In this document: positions 37,876-46,635 of the stretch, one piece after another
Numbering within the stretch: position 1 is the first letter of the stretch
How the letters are laid out: each line of letters begins with the position of its first letter
NCBI RefSeq assembly: GCF_900143545.1
Contig: NZ_FREV01000006.1
Coordinates: 186,001-250,000 of the forward strand
Reading direction: 5' to 3'
Length of the DNA: 64,000 nt
From: Loktanella sp. Alg231-35
Lineage (GTDB): Bacteria > Pseudomonadota > Alphaproteobacteria > Rhodobacterales > Rhodobacteraceae
Notes under the pieces: generated by a model
What the model was told of the DNA's origin: nothing
Seen by the model: only the letters and a program-made list of their open reading frames with translations
The model's database searches: none
Position numbers and translations under genes: made by a program

Positions 37876-37961
37876 GCCCACCACCCTCATGTGCTTGGAG
37901 GGCAGCCTAGAGCAGGCAATAGATCAATTCCAATTACTATATTCTATATATTCAATCAAAT

Positions 37962-38852
37962 TTAGTGATTAAAGGCCATTGCAGTTGTGACGGCGATTTC
38001 AGCGGCGTCGGCCACGGCCTGTGAAGACCGCTCCGCGTCAAATCTTGCATAGAAATCCAACGGCTCTGGCGCCCAGTCATAGGAAAGCTGGATCAATCGC
38101 CCCTCGCTGAGGTCACTAGCCACCATCGCGGCGGGCAATGCGGCAATTCCCATGCCGTCAATGGCCATGATCTGACTTGCAGCCAGATTGCTCGAGGGCA
38201 CCAAGCGCGGGGCCAAATCGCGGCGTGGGCCAAAATGCGCTGCGATTTCTTCATAAAGCCGCGTGTCGCGTGCATGTGTCAGGATCGGTTGCGCGGCAAG
38301 GCTCTCAAGGGTTTGCCTGCCGGAAAGGCCAAGAGCGGGCGATGCGACCCAAATCACCGGATAGGCCCCGATCTTCAGCTGCCCGGTCGCTAAGCGACTA
38401 AAGGGTTCGTTTTGCAAAGCGAGATCAAGCGCGCGCTCTCCCAGCCGCTTTTCCAGATCGACCGAGAAATCGACGGTCAACTCAACCATCAGGCCGGGGT
38501 ACTCACGCTTGAGGTTGCGCAGGTATTCATGCAGCCATGTATGCACGATCATCTCGGTGACGCCCAAACGCAGCGTCCCTTCGATCAGGCTTTTTTGATC
38601 TGCGGCTGTGACCAGATCATCCGTGGCCTGCAGGACGCGGCGCGCATGGGCGAGCAACTCTTGCCCCTTGCCTGTCAGCCTGACCGACCCCGCATCGCGC
38701 GTCATCAAGGTGACGCCCAGCGCTTGTTCAAGCCCGGCAATACGCGCAGAAATATTGGGCTGCGTTGTATTCAGCCGCTCTGCGGCGCGCCGGAAACTTT
38801 GCAGGTCAACAACCCAGACAAAGGCTTCAAGTTGTTTGAGGTTCAGCCGCAT
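37962..38852 (-). CDS. LysR family transcriptional regulator
   Basis: 296 residues: N-terminal winged helix (RLNLKQLEAFVWVVDL; FRRAAERLNTTQPNISARIAGLE) and a LysR-type substrate-binding domain. ATG 38852 has a GGAAGGG ribosome-binding site; an earlier start would add 12 unconserved residues. Unusually for LysR regulators it is not divergent but lies upstream in the same orientation as the hydantoinase operon, and probably controls it. The 71-base AT-rich gap downstream (37891-37961) could hold the operon promoter and operator. Confidence 0.88.
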   Translation of the reverse strand: MRLNLKQLEAFVWVVDLQSFRRAAERLNTTQPNISARIAGLEQALGVTLMTRDAGSVRLTGKGQELLAHARRVLQATDDLVTAADQKSLIEGTLRLGVTEMIVHTWLHEYLRNLKREYPGLMVELTVDFSVDLEKRLGERALDLALQNEPFSRLATGQLKIGAYPVIWVASPALGLSGRQTLESLAAQPILTHARDTRLYEEIAAHFGPRRDLAPRLVPSSNLAASQIMAIDGMGIAALPAAMVASDLSEGRLIQLSYDWAPEPLDFYARFDAERSSQAVADAAEIAVTTAMAFNH

Positions 38853-38951
38853 CCGTGCCCTTCCGTCATTTGTTATTGCATTATGCATGAGGGACGCGTG
38901 GGGGGCAGGTCAATGCACATGTCGCAGCGCCATCGAAAGGGCGATACCCCT

Positions 38952-40307
38952 TTAGATGGCGGCTGCGTGTCCGACGTCTTCACTTGCGAAATGGTCAATG
39001 TATTTCGCGATGATGCGCGTCAAAGGCTCAAATCTGGGGAGGATTTCTAACCCCTTGGCGTTCAGGTTGAAGACATCGGTAAAATGCGACATCAGCCCCT
39101 CGGCTGTCTGTCGGATCAGCTCGGCTTGTGTGGGGAAGCGGTCTTGCAATTCTCCTGTTGGAAAAACAAAACGGCACATCAAGGCTTCGATCATTGCTGC
39201 GACCAACTGGTCAGAGGCAGTCATCGTATAGCCTTTGTGCCCGGCAAGCCCGGTCTCGGCGATGCGTTCCTGATAGGCGGAAGTAGCGACGGCATTTTGC
39301 AGATAGCCGTCGCGGAAATGCGAAATCGCCGAGGCACCAAAGCCGAGGAGCGTTTCACTTTGATCATCGGTGTAGCCTTGGAAGTTGCGCCGCAGTTGCC
39401 CTGCTTGTGCTGTGCGATAAAGACTGTCGGTGTCCTTGGCGAAGTGGTCGATCCCGATGGCATGAAATCCTGATGCGGTCAGCACGTCCTTAGCGATCGT
39501 CGCCAAATGGAAGCGCTGCTGCGTGTCCGGCAGCGTTTCAGATTTGATCATCACCTGCCGTTTCGACATCCACGGCACATGGGCATAGCCATAGATCGCC
39601 AGCCGGTCAGGGTTCATTGCGATGACATGAGCGAGGGTTTCACGAAAGCTCGCCTCAGTTTGGAAGGGAAGCCCATAGAGCAAGTCAAGATTGATGGCCG
39701 TCAGCCCCCGCGCCCGTAGGAATTGGACGACACGTGTGGTCTGAGCAAGGGTTTGCGGGCGGCCAATGGCGTCTTGGACTTGCGTGGCGAAATCCTGCAC
39801 GCCAATGCTGGCGCGGTTCATCCCGAACGCAATCAGGGTTTCCAACAACGGCTCTGACGCTTCGGTTGGGTCAATCTCGACCGACAACTCAAAATCTGCC
39901 GCTGGCGAGAACGCGCCAAAGACCGTTTCCAGCAATGACGTCATGGTTTGGGGCGACAAGATCGTGGGCGTCCCTCCGCCCAGATGCAGCCGCCCCATGG
40001 TGATGCCCTTAGGCAGCGATGCCCGCATTGCTGCAATCTCTTTGTTCAGCGTAGCGACATATGCGTCAACGGGTCGCATCGTGACTGTGCCTTGTGTGCG
40101 GCAGGCACAAAACCAGCAAAGCCGTTTGCAAAAAGGAATGTGAATGTAGATCGACACTGCCTCATCATGGCGAACATGCGACAGCCATTCTGTCTGAAAC
40201 CGCATGCCAACGTCACTTTGGAAATGATTGGCAGGCGGATAGCTGGTGTAGCGCGGCACTTTGGCGTCAAACAAGCCGTGCCGCGAAAGGGTGTCGTAAT
40301 CTTCCAT
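38952..40307 (-). CDS. hemN: oxygen-independent coproporphyrinogen III dehydrogenase
   Basis: Radical-SAM enzyme that decarboxylates coproporphyrinogen III to protoporphyrinogen IX without oxygen. 451 residues with the cluster motif C-x3-C-x2-C-x-C seen as CKRLCWFCAC (about residues 62-71), GGGTPTIL, and C-terminal HemN domain. ATG 40307 gives the normal MEDYDTLSRHGLFDAKVPRYT start. Divergent from fnrL; an FNR box sits 34 bases upstream of the start codon, with a TAAACG -10-like element at 40318-40313, which would place the transcript start at or next to the start codon (see findings). Confidence 0.95.
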   Translation of the reverse strand: MEDYDTLSRHGLFDAKVPRYTSYPPANHFQSDVGMRFQTEWLSHVRHDEAVSIYIHIPFCKRLCWFCACRTQGTVTMRPVDAYVATLNKEIAAMRASLPKGITMGRLHLGGGTPTILSPQTMTSLLETVFGAFSPAADFELSVEIDPTEASEPLLETLIAFGMNRASIGVQDFATQVQDAIGRPQTLAQTTRVVQFLRARGLTAINLDLLYGLPFQTEASFRETLAHVIAMNPDRLAIYGYAHVPWMSKRQVMIKSETLPDTQQRFHLATIAKDVLTASGFHAIGIDHFAKDTDSLYRTAQAGQLRRNFQGYTDDQSETLLGFGASAISHFRDGYLQNAVATSAYQERIAETGLAGHKGYTMTASDQLVAAMIEALMCRFVFPTGELQDRFPTQAELIRQTAEGLMSHFTDVFNLNAKGLEILPRFEPLTRIIAKYIDHFASEDVGHAAAI

Positions 40308-40325
40308 AAGTCCGTTTACCCTGCC

Positions 40326-40332
40326 AGGAGGG
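40326..40332 (+). promoter_or_regulatory. Shine-Dalgarno of fnrL
   Basis: AGGAGGG ends 9 bases before TTG 40342 but 24 bases before ATG 40357. The spacing therefore favours the TTG as the start of fnrL. Confidence 0.55.
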
Positions 40333-40341
40333 CTAGAAACT

Positions 40342-40355
40342 TTGACACAGATCAA
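40342..40355. promoter_or_regulatory. FNR box in hemN-fnrL divergent region
   Basis: TTGACACAGATCAA, a match to the FNR consensus TTGA-N6-TCAA and identical to the box before ccoG. For leftward hemN its centre is 41 bases from the hemN ATG. For fnrL it coincides with the presumed TTG start codon, so FnrL binding could activate hemN and hinder its own gene. Confidence 0.85.
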
Positions 40356-41088
40356 CATGCAAAAAATTGACCTCACGCCAGTGAAATGCAGCGAATGCCC
40401 GATCCGGCATCGCGCGGTTTGTTCGCGGTGTGATGGTGACGAGCTTTTGCGCCTAGAAGCGATGAAATCTTACCGAAGCTACAAGGCCGGCGATATCATC
40501 CTGTGGCGGGGCGAGCCGCTTGAGTTTGTGGCCTCTGTTGTGTCTGGCATCGCGAACCTGTCGAAAACACTTGAGGACGGACGCACACAGATGGTGGGGT
40601 TGCTTTTGCCATCTGACTTTATCGGTCGCCCCGGCCGAACGCAGGTCGAATTTGATGTCACCGCGACAACCGATGTTACCCTGTGCCGTTTTGAGCGTCT
40701 TTCGTTTGAAAAATTGATCGACGACACACCCCATGTGGCCCAACGCCTGATGGAACTGGCGCTGGATGAGCTTGACGCGGCGCGTGGCTGGATGATTCTG
40801 CTAGGCCGAAAAACCGCCCGTGAGAAAATCGCGACATTCCTTGATCTGCTGGCAAGCCGCGCAGTTCTTGAGCACACCAACGGGCATGTCCGGCTTGATA
40901 TGCCGATGACCCGCGACCAGATCGCGAACTTTCTTGGGCTGACCCTGGAAACCGTCAGTCGTCAACTGAATGCCTTGAAAAAGGACGGTATCATTGCCTT
41001 CTCGGGCCGTCGTGAGCTTGATGTCGTGGACATCATCGCCCTGCGCGAAGCGACTGGCGATGACGCAGACGGCGGCATGATCGTCTAG
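40342..41088 (+). CDS. fnrL: FnrL, oxygen-sensing Crp/Fnr regulator
   Basis: Global anaerobic/microaerobic activator, 248 residues from TTG 40342 (243 from ATG 40357). N-terminal cysteines for an oxygen-labile [4Fe-4S] cluster are visible in KCSECPIRHRAVCSRC, a further cysteine (TLCRF) is in the effector domain, and the C-terminal winged helix includes TRDQIANFLGLTLETVSRQL with the FNR-type E-x3-R recognition residues. Placed between hemN and ccoN, both of which carry FNR boxes. The good Shine-Dalgarno supports the TTG start, which lies within an FNR box; autoregulation is therefore likely. Confidence 0.93.
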   Translation: MTQINMQKIDLTPVKCSECPIRHRAVCSRCDGDELLRLEAMKSYRSYKAGDIILWRGEPLEFVASVVSGIANLSKTLEDGRTQMVGLLLPSDFIGRPGRTQVEFDVTATTDVTLCRFERLSFEKLIDDTPHVAQRLMELALDELDAARGWMILLGRKTAREKIATFLDLLASRAVLEHTNGHVRLDMPMTRDQIANFLGLTLETVSRQLNALKKDGIIAFSGRRELDVVDIIALREATGDDADGGMIV

Positions 41089-41118
41089 ACCACACCCCAC
41101 GTCGATTTCCCCGCTGGT

Positions 41119-41132
41119 TTGACTTGGATCAA
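41119..41132 (+). promoter_or_regulatory. FNR box upstream of ccoN
   Basis: TTGACTTGGATCAA. A -10-like TAGAAC begins 36 bases after the first base of the box, the spacing of class II FNR-activated promoters (box centred near -41.5). The ccoN start is 81 bases downstream. Confidence 0.88.
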
Positions 41133-41213
41133 AGCAGCCGAACTGACCTTCTCCTAGAACGCTCTTGCGAACAGGAGCGTCTTTGATGGTGCTCGGGTAA
41201 CTGTGAGGGCACT

Positions 41214-42815
41214 ATGGACTATATAAAACTCGTTCTCTTGGGAATCGTGACCCTTGTGGCTGCGATGGCTGCAAGCTGGGCACATGATCTGGCATATCAG
41301 ATTCATGCAATGCTGATCATGGTGATCGCATTTGGTATGTTTATCTGGGTCTTACGTCGCACCGACGAACCCAAACCTGTACCACAAGACGGAGTTTATT
41401 CCGACGGTGTGATCCGTGCAGGCGTGATCGCCACGGCGTTTTGGGGTATCGCGGGATTTCTGGTGGGCACATTCATCGCCTTCCAACTGGCGTTTCCTGA
41501 ACTCAACTTCGATTGGGGGCAGCCATTTACCAACTTCGGGCGTCTTAGACCGCTGCACACAAGTGCGGTCATTTTTGCATTTGGGGGCAACGCCCTGATC
41601 GCCACGTCGTTTTATGTGGTGCAGCGTACCAGCGGCGTGAAGCTCTGGGGCGGTAACGCTGCATGGTTTGTTTTCTGGGGCTATCAGTTGTTCATCGTGC
41701 TGGCCGCGACAGGTTACTTACTTGGCGCAACCCAATCCAAAGAATACGCAGAGCCTGAGTGGTATGTGGATATCTGGCTGACAATCGTCTGGCTGGCCTA
41801 CCTCGCTGTTTTTCTTGGCACGATCTATATGCGCCGCGAGCGGCACATTTATGTCGCCAACTGGTTCTTCTTAAGCTTCATCGTCACCGTCGCCATGCTG
41901 CATTTGATCAACAACCTGTCGGTCCCTGTCAGCTTCTGGGGCTCTAAATCCGTGCAGGTCTTCTCTGGCGTGCAGGATGCAATGACGCAGTGGTGGTACG
42001 GCCACAACGCTGTGGGCTTTTTCCTGACGGCGGGTTTCCTGGGGATGATGTACTATTTCGTGCCCAAGCAAGCAGACCGTCCGGTTTATTCCTACAAGCT
42101 GTCGATCATTCACTTCTGGGCGCTGATTTTCCTCTATATCTGGGCGGGACCGCACCATTTGCACTACACAGCACTGCCTGACTGGGCATCGACCCTTGGT
42201 ATGGTCTTTTCGATCATCCTGTGGATGCCAAGCTGGGGCGGGATGATCAACGGCCTGATGACGCTGCAAGGTGCATGGGACAAACTGCGCACCGACCCGA
42301 TCATGCGCATGTTTGTGCTGTCGCTGGGTTTCTACGGCATGTCCACATTTGAAGGTCCGATGATGTCGATCCGCGCGGTCAACAGCCTGTCACACTATAC
42401 AGACTGGACCATCGGGCACGTACATTCCGGTGCGCTTGGCTGGAATGGCATGATCACCTTCGCCTGCATCTACTTCCTTACGCCCAAGCTTTGGGGTCGT
42501 AAACAGATGTATTCAATGTCGGCGATCAACTGGCACTTCTGGCTCGCCACATTGGGTATCGTACTCTACGCGGCGTCCATGTGGGTCACGGGCATCATGG
42601 AAGGCCTGATGTGGCGCGAAGTCGACGACCAGGGCTTCTTGGTGAACTCTTTCGCTGACACCGTCAGTGCCAAGTTCCCCATGTATGTGGTCCGCGGACT
42701 TGGGGGCGTTCTGTTCCTCTCTGGTGCGCTGGTCATGGTCTGGAACATGTGGATGACCATTCGCGGGGCAAAACCCGCGACGGCCACTCTGCCTTACGCA
42801 ACACCTGCTGAATAA
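41214..42815 (+). CDS. ccoN: cbb3-type cytochrome c oxidase subunit I
   Basis: Catalytic subunit of the high-affinity terminal oxidase: reduces oxygen to water at a heme b3-CuB centre and pumps protons. 533 residues, about twelve membrane helices. Heme and copper ligands are visible: [13 protein letters not shown] (low-spin heme His), YGHNAVGFF (CuB His), [14 protein letters not shown] (two CuB His) and [15 protein letters not shown] (heme His). First gene of ccoNOQP, expressed from an FnrL-dependent promoter. Confidence 0.97.
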   Translation: MDYIKLVLLGIVTLVAAMAASWAHDLAYQIHAMLIMVIAFGMFIWVLRRTDEPKPVPQDGVYSDGVIRAGVIATAFWGIAGFLVGTFIAFQLAFPELNFDWGQPFTNFGRLRPLHTSAVIFAFGGNALIATSFYVVQRTSGVKLWGGNAAWFVFWGYQLFIVLAATGYLLGATQSKEYAEPEWYVDIWLTIVWLAYLAVFLGTIYMRRERHIYVANWFFLSFIVTVAMLHLINNLSVPVSFWGSKSVQVFSGVQDAMTQWWYGHNAVGFFLTAGFLGMMYYFVPKQADRPVYSYKLSIIHFWALIFLYIWAGPHHLHYTALPDWASTLGMVFSIILWMPSWGGMINGLMTLQGAWDKLRTDPIMRMFVLSLGFYGMSTFEGPMMSIRAVNSLSHYTDWTIGHVHSGALGWNGMITFACIYFLTPKLWGRKQMYSMSAINWHFWLATLGIVLYAASMWVTGIMEGLMWREVDDQGFLVNSFADTVSAKFPMYVVRGLGGVLFLSGALVMVWNMWMTIRGAKPATATLPYATPAE

Positions 42816-42825
42816 GGACCGGATC

Positions 42826-43551
42826 ATGGCATTTCTTGATAAACACGCGATCCTGGAAAAAAGCCCGACGCTGCTTTTGACCGCCTCATTGCTGGTTGTG
42901 ACTGTCGGCGGGATCGTCGAAATCGCACCATTGTTCTGGCTCGAAAACACCATCGAAGATGTTGAAGGTGTGCGCCCCTACTCTCCATTAGAGCTGACGG
43001 GACGAGACATCTACATCCGCGAGGGCTGCTATGTCTGCCACAGCCAGATGATCCGACCTATGCGCGACGAGGTAGAGCGCTATGGCCACTACTCACTGGC
43101 TGCCGAGTCGCAGTATGATCACCCGCACCAATGGGGGTCAAAACGAACGGGGCCGGATGTGGCACGTGTCGGCGGGCGCTATTCGGACGCCTGGCATGTG
43201 GATCACCTGATGGATCCCCAATCTGTGGTGCCCGAAAGCATCATGCCAAAATATGCCTTCCTTGCTGATGTAAAGATCGACGGCGAACATATCGAGGCAC
43301 TGCTGTCGACGCACCGTTTTGTAGGCGTGCCTTACACAGATGAGCAGATCGCCCAAGCTCAGGCTGACTTTCGAATTCAGGCCGATCCCGAAGGCGATTG
43401 GGACGGGCTGGTTGAACGCTATCCCGGTGCGGCTGTGTCGAACTTTGATGGCCAGCCGGAACTGACCGAAATGGATGCCCTGATTGCCTATTTGCAGGTC
43501 CTTGGAACCATGGTCGATTTTTCAACCTTCACACCTGATGCAAGCCGATAG
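42826..43551 (+). CDS. ccoO: cbb3-type cytochrome c oxidase subunit II
   Basis: Membrane-anchored monoheme cytochrome c that passes electrons to CcoN. 241 residues: one N-terminal membrane helix (about residues 14-38) and a single heme c motif CYVCH at residues 68-72 followed by SQMIRPM, where the Met is the distal ligand region. Ten bases after ccoN. Confidence 0.97.
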   Translation: MAFLDKHAILEKSPTLLLTASLLVVTVGGIVEIAPLFWLENTIEDVEGVRPYSPLELTGRDIYIREGCYVCHSQMIRPMRDEVERYGHYSLAAESQYDHPHQWGSKRTGPDVARVGGRYSDAWHVDHLMDPQSVVPESIMPKYAFLADVKIDGEHIEALLSTHRFVGVPYTDEQIAQAQADFRIQADPEGDWDGLVERYPGAAVSNFDGQPELTEMDALIAYLQVLGTMVDFSTFTPDASR

Positions 43552-43562
43552 GAGGCATGGAC

Positions 43563-43763
43563 ATGGATACTTATTCACTCCTGAGGCAAATCGCGGATAG
43601 CTGGGTGCTTTTGGCGATGTTTACGTTCTTTGTGGGCGTTGGCATCTGGGCCTTCCTGCCCAGCCAGAATGCCGCACGCAAGGACGCCAGCATGATCCCA
43701 TTCCGCAATCACGATCAGACCGACACTCGGCCCGTTGATCAGAAAGGGCAAAGCAATGGCTGA
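43563..43763 (+). CDS. ccoQ: cbb3-type oxidase small subunit
   Basis: 66-residue single-helix protein (helix about residues 15-33, SWVLLAMFTFFVGVGIWAF) that stabilises the cbb3 complex. ATG 43563 is preferred over the ATG six bases upstream because the GGAGG ribosome-binding site is then at normal spacing; the upstream ATG abuts it. Overlaps ccoP by 8 bases. Confidence 0.9.
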   Translation: MDTYSLLRQIADSWVLLAMFTFFVGVGIWAFLPSQNAARKDASMIPFRNHDQTDTRPVDQKGQSNG

Positions 43764-44619
43764 CCGCAAAGTTGACGAAGAAACCGGTGTCGAGACCACA
43801 GGCCATTCCTGGGACGGCATTGAAGAGCTGAACAACCCTCTGCCGCGCTGGTGGCTTTGGACCCTCTATCTGACGATCATCTGGGGCATCGGCTATACCA
43901 TCGCCTACCCTGCATGGCCTATGGTATCGGGTGCCACCGCCGGTGTTATGGGCTGGTCAACCCGCGAAAATGTGGCCAACGACATTGCTGCACATGATGG
44001 GCAGAACGCCAATCTAGTGGCTGCGTTGCTGGAAGCAGACATGGCGGCCTTGCCGGAAAATGCGGATCTGAACCGCTATGCCGTCGCACGTGGTGGTGCT
44101 GTCTTCCGCGCGCAGTGTTCGCAATGTCACGGCTCTGGTGCGGCGGGTGCGGTGGGTTACCCCAACCTTCTGGATGATGACTGGCTTTGGGGCGGCGAGA
44201 TGGAACAGATTGTCTATTCCGTCACCCACGGTATTCGCAATGAGACCGATCCAGACGCCCATTGGTCGCAGATGCCTGCCTTCGGTGACATCTTCACAAG
44301 GGAAGAAACCACAGCGACCGTCGAATACCTGGTGTCGCTGGCATCACCCGAATTTGACGCCACGCTTGCCGAAGAAGGCGCCGTCCTGTTCCTCGACAAT
44401 TGTGCGGCCTGCCATGGCGACGCGGCGATGGGCGACCGGGCGATTGGAGCGCCAAACCTCGCGGATGCCATCTGGCTTTATGGTGGGGACCGCGACACGC
44501 TGGCCTACAGCATCGAGAACGCCCGATTTGGTGTCATGCCCGCATGGGGCCAACGCCTGAGCGACGAGGACGTGCGCGCAGTGTCCGCCTATGTTCACGC
44601 TTTGGGTGGCGGTGAATAA
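43756..44619 (+). CDS. ccoP: cbb3-type cytochrome c oxidase subunit III
   Basis: Diheme membrane cytochrome c, electron entry point of the oxidase. 287 residues: cytoplasmic N-terminus, membrane helix about 33-55, then two cytochrome c domains with heme motifs CSQCH (121-125) and CAACH (216-220), each followed by its Met ligand region (SQMPAFGD; FGVMPAWG). ATG 43756 inside the ccoQ 3' end is used because the earlier in-frame ATG lacks a ribosome-binding site. Confidence 0.96.
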   Translation: MADRKVDEETGVETTGHSWDGIEELNNPLPRWWLWTLYLTIIWGIGYTIAYPAWPMVSGATAGVMGWSTRENVANDIAAHDGQNANLVAALLEADMAALPENADLNRYAVARGGAVFRAQCSQCHGSGAAGAVGYPNLLDDDWLWGGEMEQIVYSVTHGIRNETDPDAHWSQMPAFGDIFTREETTATVEYLVSLASPEFDATLAEEGAVLFLDNCAACHGDAAMGDRAIGAPNLADAIWLYGGDRDTLAYSIENARFGVMPAWGQRLSDEDVRAVSAYVHALGGGE

Positions 44620-44657
44620 TCGCATAGGTTTGCCCACCACTCAGGGCTGACCTAGGG

Positions 44658-44703
44658 TCCCGGAACGACCCTGTTCGCAAAACATGTCGTTCCGGGATTT
44701 CTT
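44658..44703 (+). terminator. terminator after ccoNOQP
   Basis: Perfect 12-base stem TCCCGGAACGAC (44658-44669) and GTCGTTCCGGGA (44686-44697) with a 16-base loop, followed by TTTCTT. It runs directly into the FNR box of the next operon, so transcription is ended and restarted within about 50 bases. Confidence 0.8.
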
Positions 44704-44715
44704 GACACAGATCAA
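44702..44715 (+). promoter_or_regulatory. FNR box upstream of ccoGHIS
   Basis: TTGACACAGATCAA, identical to the hemN-fnrL box. A -10-like TAGCGT starts 36 bases after the first base of the box, the same geometry as at ccoN. Both promoters also share a CGAACAGGA stretch near the expected transcript start. Confidence 0.87.
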
Positions 44716-44770
44716 GGCATTTCCGGCACGCGCGCGGTAGCGTGCAGTCGCGAACAGGAAAACTAGCACA

Positions 44771-46189
44771 ATGGCTCACGAACCAGCGCCTTCTCTTTAT
44801 GCTGCACAAGAACCGGTCTTTCCCCGTAAGGTGAAAGGGTTCTACCGGACGTTCAAGTGGTGGATCATGGCCGTGACGCTGGGCATCTACTATCTGACGC
44901 CCTGGATCCGCTGGGATCGCGGCCCGAACCTGCCCGATCAAGCGGTGTTGGTCGATATGACCAACCGCCGTTTCTATTTCTTCTGGATCGAGATCTGGTC
45001 ACACGAATTCTACTTTGTCGCGGGCCTGCTGATCATGGCGGGGCTTGGGTTGTTCCTGTTTACTTCGGCGCTGGGCCGGGTCTGGTGCGGCTATACCTGT
45101 CCGCAAACCGTCTGGACCGACCTTTTTATCCTTGTTGAACGGTGGATCGAAGGCGACAGAAACGCACGCGTTCGCCTCTGGAACGGCAAGTGGTCGGCGC
45201 GAAAATGGCGGCTGCGCATCACAAAATGGACGGTCTGGCTGGTGATTGCCATGGCGACGGGTGGTGCCTGGGTGTTCTATTTTGCCGATGCACCAACACT
45301 TTTCCGCGATATCTTCACCCTGTCGGCCCACCCTGCGGCCTATGTCACGATTGCCATCCTGACCCTGACGACTTTTGTCTTTGGTGGCTTCATGCGCGAA
45401 CAGGTTTGCATCTACATGTGCCCTTGGCCCCGTATCCAGGCGGCTATGATGGACCCCGACACGATCACAGTTGCCTACCGCGACTGGCGCGGAGAGCCGC
45501 GCGGCAAGAAGCGTGATGCCTCGACCGGCGACTGCATTGATTGCATGGCCTGCGTGAATGTCTGCCCGATGGGTATCGACATTCGTGATGGCCAGCAGAT
45601 GGAGTGTATCACATGCGCCTTGTGCATTGATGCCTGCGACGACGTGATGGAGCGTATCGGCAAACCGCGTGGATTGATTGACTATCTGGCGCTGTCAGAT
45701 GAAGAAGCCGAGCGCGCAGGTGCCCAACCACGGCCGTTGTGGCAACATGTGCTGCGCCTGCGGACCATTATTTATACGGCGATGTGGGCGGCCATTGGTC
45801 TTGGCCTTGTCTATGCGCTGTTTATCCGTAGCGACATTGAACTGACGGTCAGCCCGGTACGCAATCCGACGTTTGTGCTGCAATCAGACGGCTCTATTCG
45901 CAATATCTATGTTGTGCGGTTGCGCAACAAATTGGGCGATGATCGCCAGTTCCACCTGAGCCTGACCAGCGATGACATCCTGCGGATCGAGCTTGAAGGC
46001 TCCAACCGCGAGCTTGCGATCGAAGTGCCCGCGAATGAGACCATCCTGCAACGGGTCTATGTCACCGCCCGCCCGCAGGACGCTGCGGCGTCACGCAATA
46101 GCACACCACTGCGCCTGTGGGTCGAAGACCTCGACAGTGGCGATAAGGCAAGTTGGGATACGATCTTTAACGGAAGGGAAAGCCAATGA
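44771..46189 (+). CDS. ccoG: cytochrome c oxidase accessory protein CcoG
   Basis: Membrane-bound iron-sulfur protein (FixG/RdxA family) that reduces Cu(II) for delivery to cbb3 oxidase. 472 residues: about five membrane helices, a bacterial ferredoxin module with C-x2-C-x2-C-x3-C clusters seen as CIDCMACVNVCP (from about residue 255) and CITCALCIDAC (from about 279), an additional YTCPQTVW and CIYMCPWPR cysteine pair in the helix region, and a C-terminal periplasmic Ig-like domain. Start of the FnrL-regulated ccoGHIS operon; overlaps ccoH by 4 bases. Confidence 0.95.
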   Translation: MAHEPAPSLYAAQEPVFPRKVKGFYRTFKWWIMAVTLGIYYLTPWIRWDRGPNLPDQAVLVDMTNRRFYFFWIEIWSHEFYFVAGLLIMAGLGLFLFTSALGRVWCGYTCPQTVWTDLFILVERWIEGDRNARVRLWNGKWSARKWRLRITKWTVWLVIAMATGGAWVFYFADAPTLFRDIFTLSAHPAAYVTIAILTLTTFVFGGFMREQVCIYMCPWPRIQAAMMDPDTITVAYRDWRGEPRGKKRDASTGDCIDCMACVNVCPMGIDIRDGQQMECITCALCIDACDDVMERIGKPRGLIDYLALSDEEAERAGAQPRPLWQHVLRLRTIIYTAMWAAIGLGLVYALFIRSDIELTVSPVRNPTFVLQSDGSIRNIYVVRLRNKLGDDRQFHLSLTSDDILRIELEGSNRELAIEVPANETILQRVYVTARPQDAAASRNSTPLRLWVEDLDSGDKASWDTIFNGRESQ

Positions 46190-46635
46190 CCGAAATCAAA
46201 GGATGGCATGTCTTTGCAGGTTTCAGCGGGGCATTTGGGATCATCATCGCGGTGAACCTGACACTGGCGTTTCAGGCTGTAGCGACGTTTCCGGGGTTGG
46301 AAGTCCGTAACTCTTATGTGGCCAGTCAGTCGTTTGATGCAGATCGCGCAGCGCAGCTGGCGCTTGGCTGGGATGTTACGGCGGAATTGTTCGATCACGA
46401 GCTGATCCTGACCATTCTCGAAAATGGCGTCCCAATTGACCCCGAAATCGAAAGCGCCACGTTTGGGCGCGCAACAAACGTAGCCTTTGATGAGACACCC
46501 CAGTTCGTTTTTGACGGCCAAGCCCTGCGTGCGCAGGTCGTGGCAGGCGAAGGCAATTGGAACCTGCGCCTGAAGGCGCGCGCGGCCGATGGCACATTGT
46601 TCCAGCAACGGATCATTGTCCGGGGCACTCAATGA
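46186..46635 (+). CDS. ccoH: FixH family protein CcoH
   Basis: 149 residues with one N-terminal membrane helix (about residues 8-32) and a periplasmic beta-sandwich (WDVTAELFDHELILTI; WNLRLKARAADG). FixH/CcoH is needed for stable assembly of cbb3 oxidase and interacts with its early intermediate. Both ends overlap neighbours by 4 bases (ATGA), so translation is coupled from ccoG to ccoI. Confidence 0.9.
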   Translation: MTEIKGWHVFAGFSGAFGIIIAVNLTLAFQAVATFPGLEVRNSYVASQSFDADRAAQLALGWDVTAELFDHELILTILENGVPIDPEIESATFGRATNVAFDETPQFVFDGQALRAQVVAGEGNWNLRLKARAADGTLFQQRIIVRGTQ

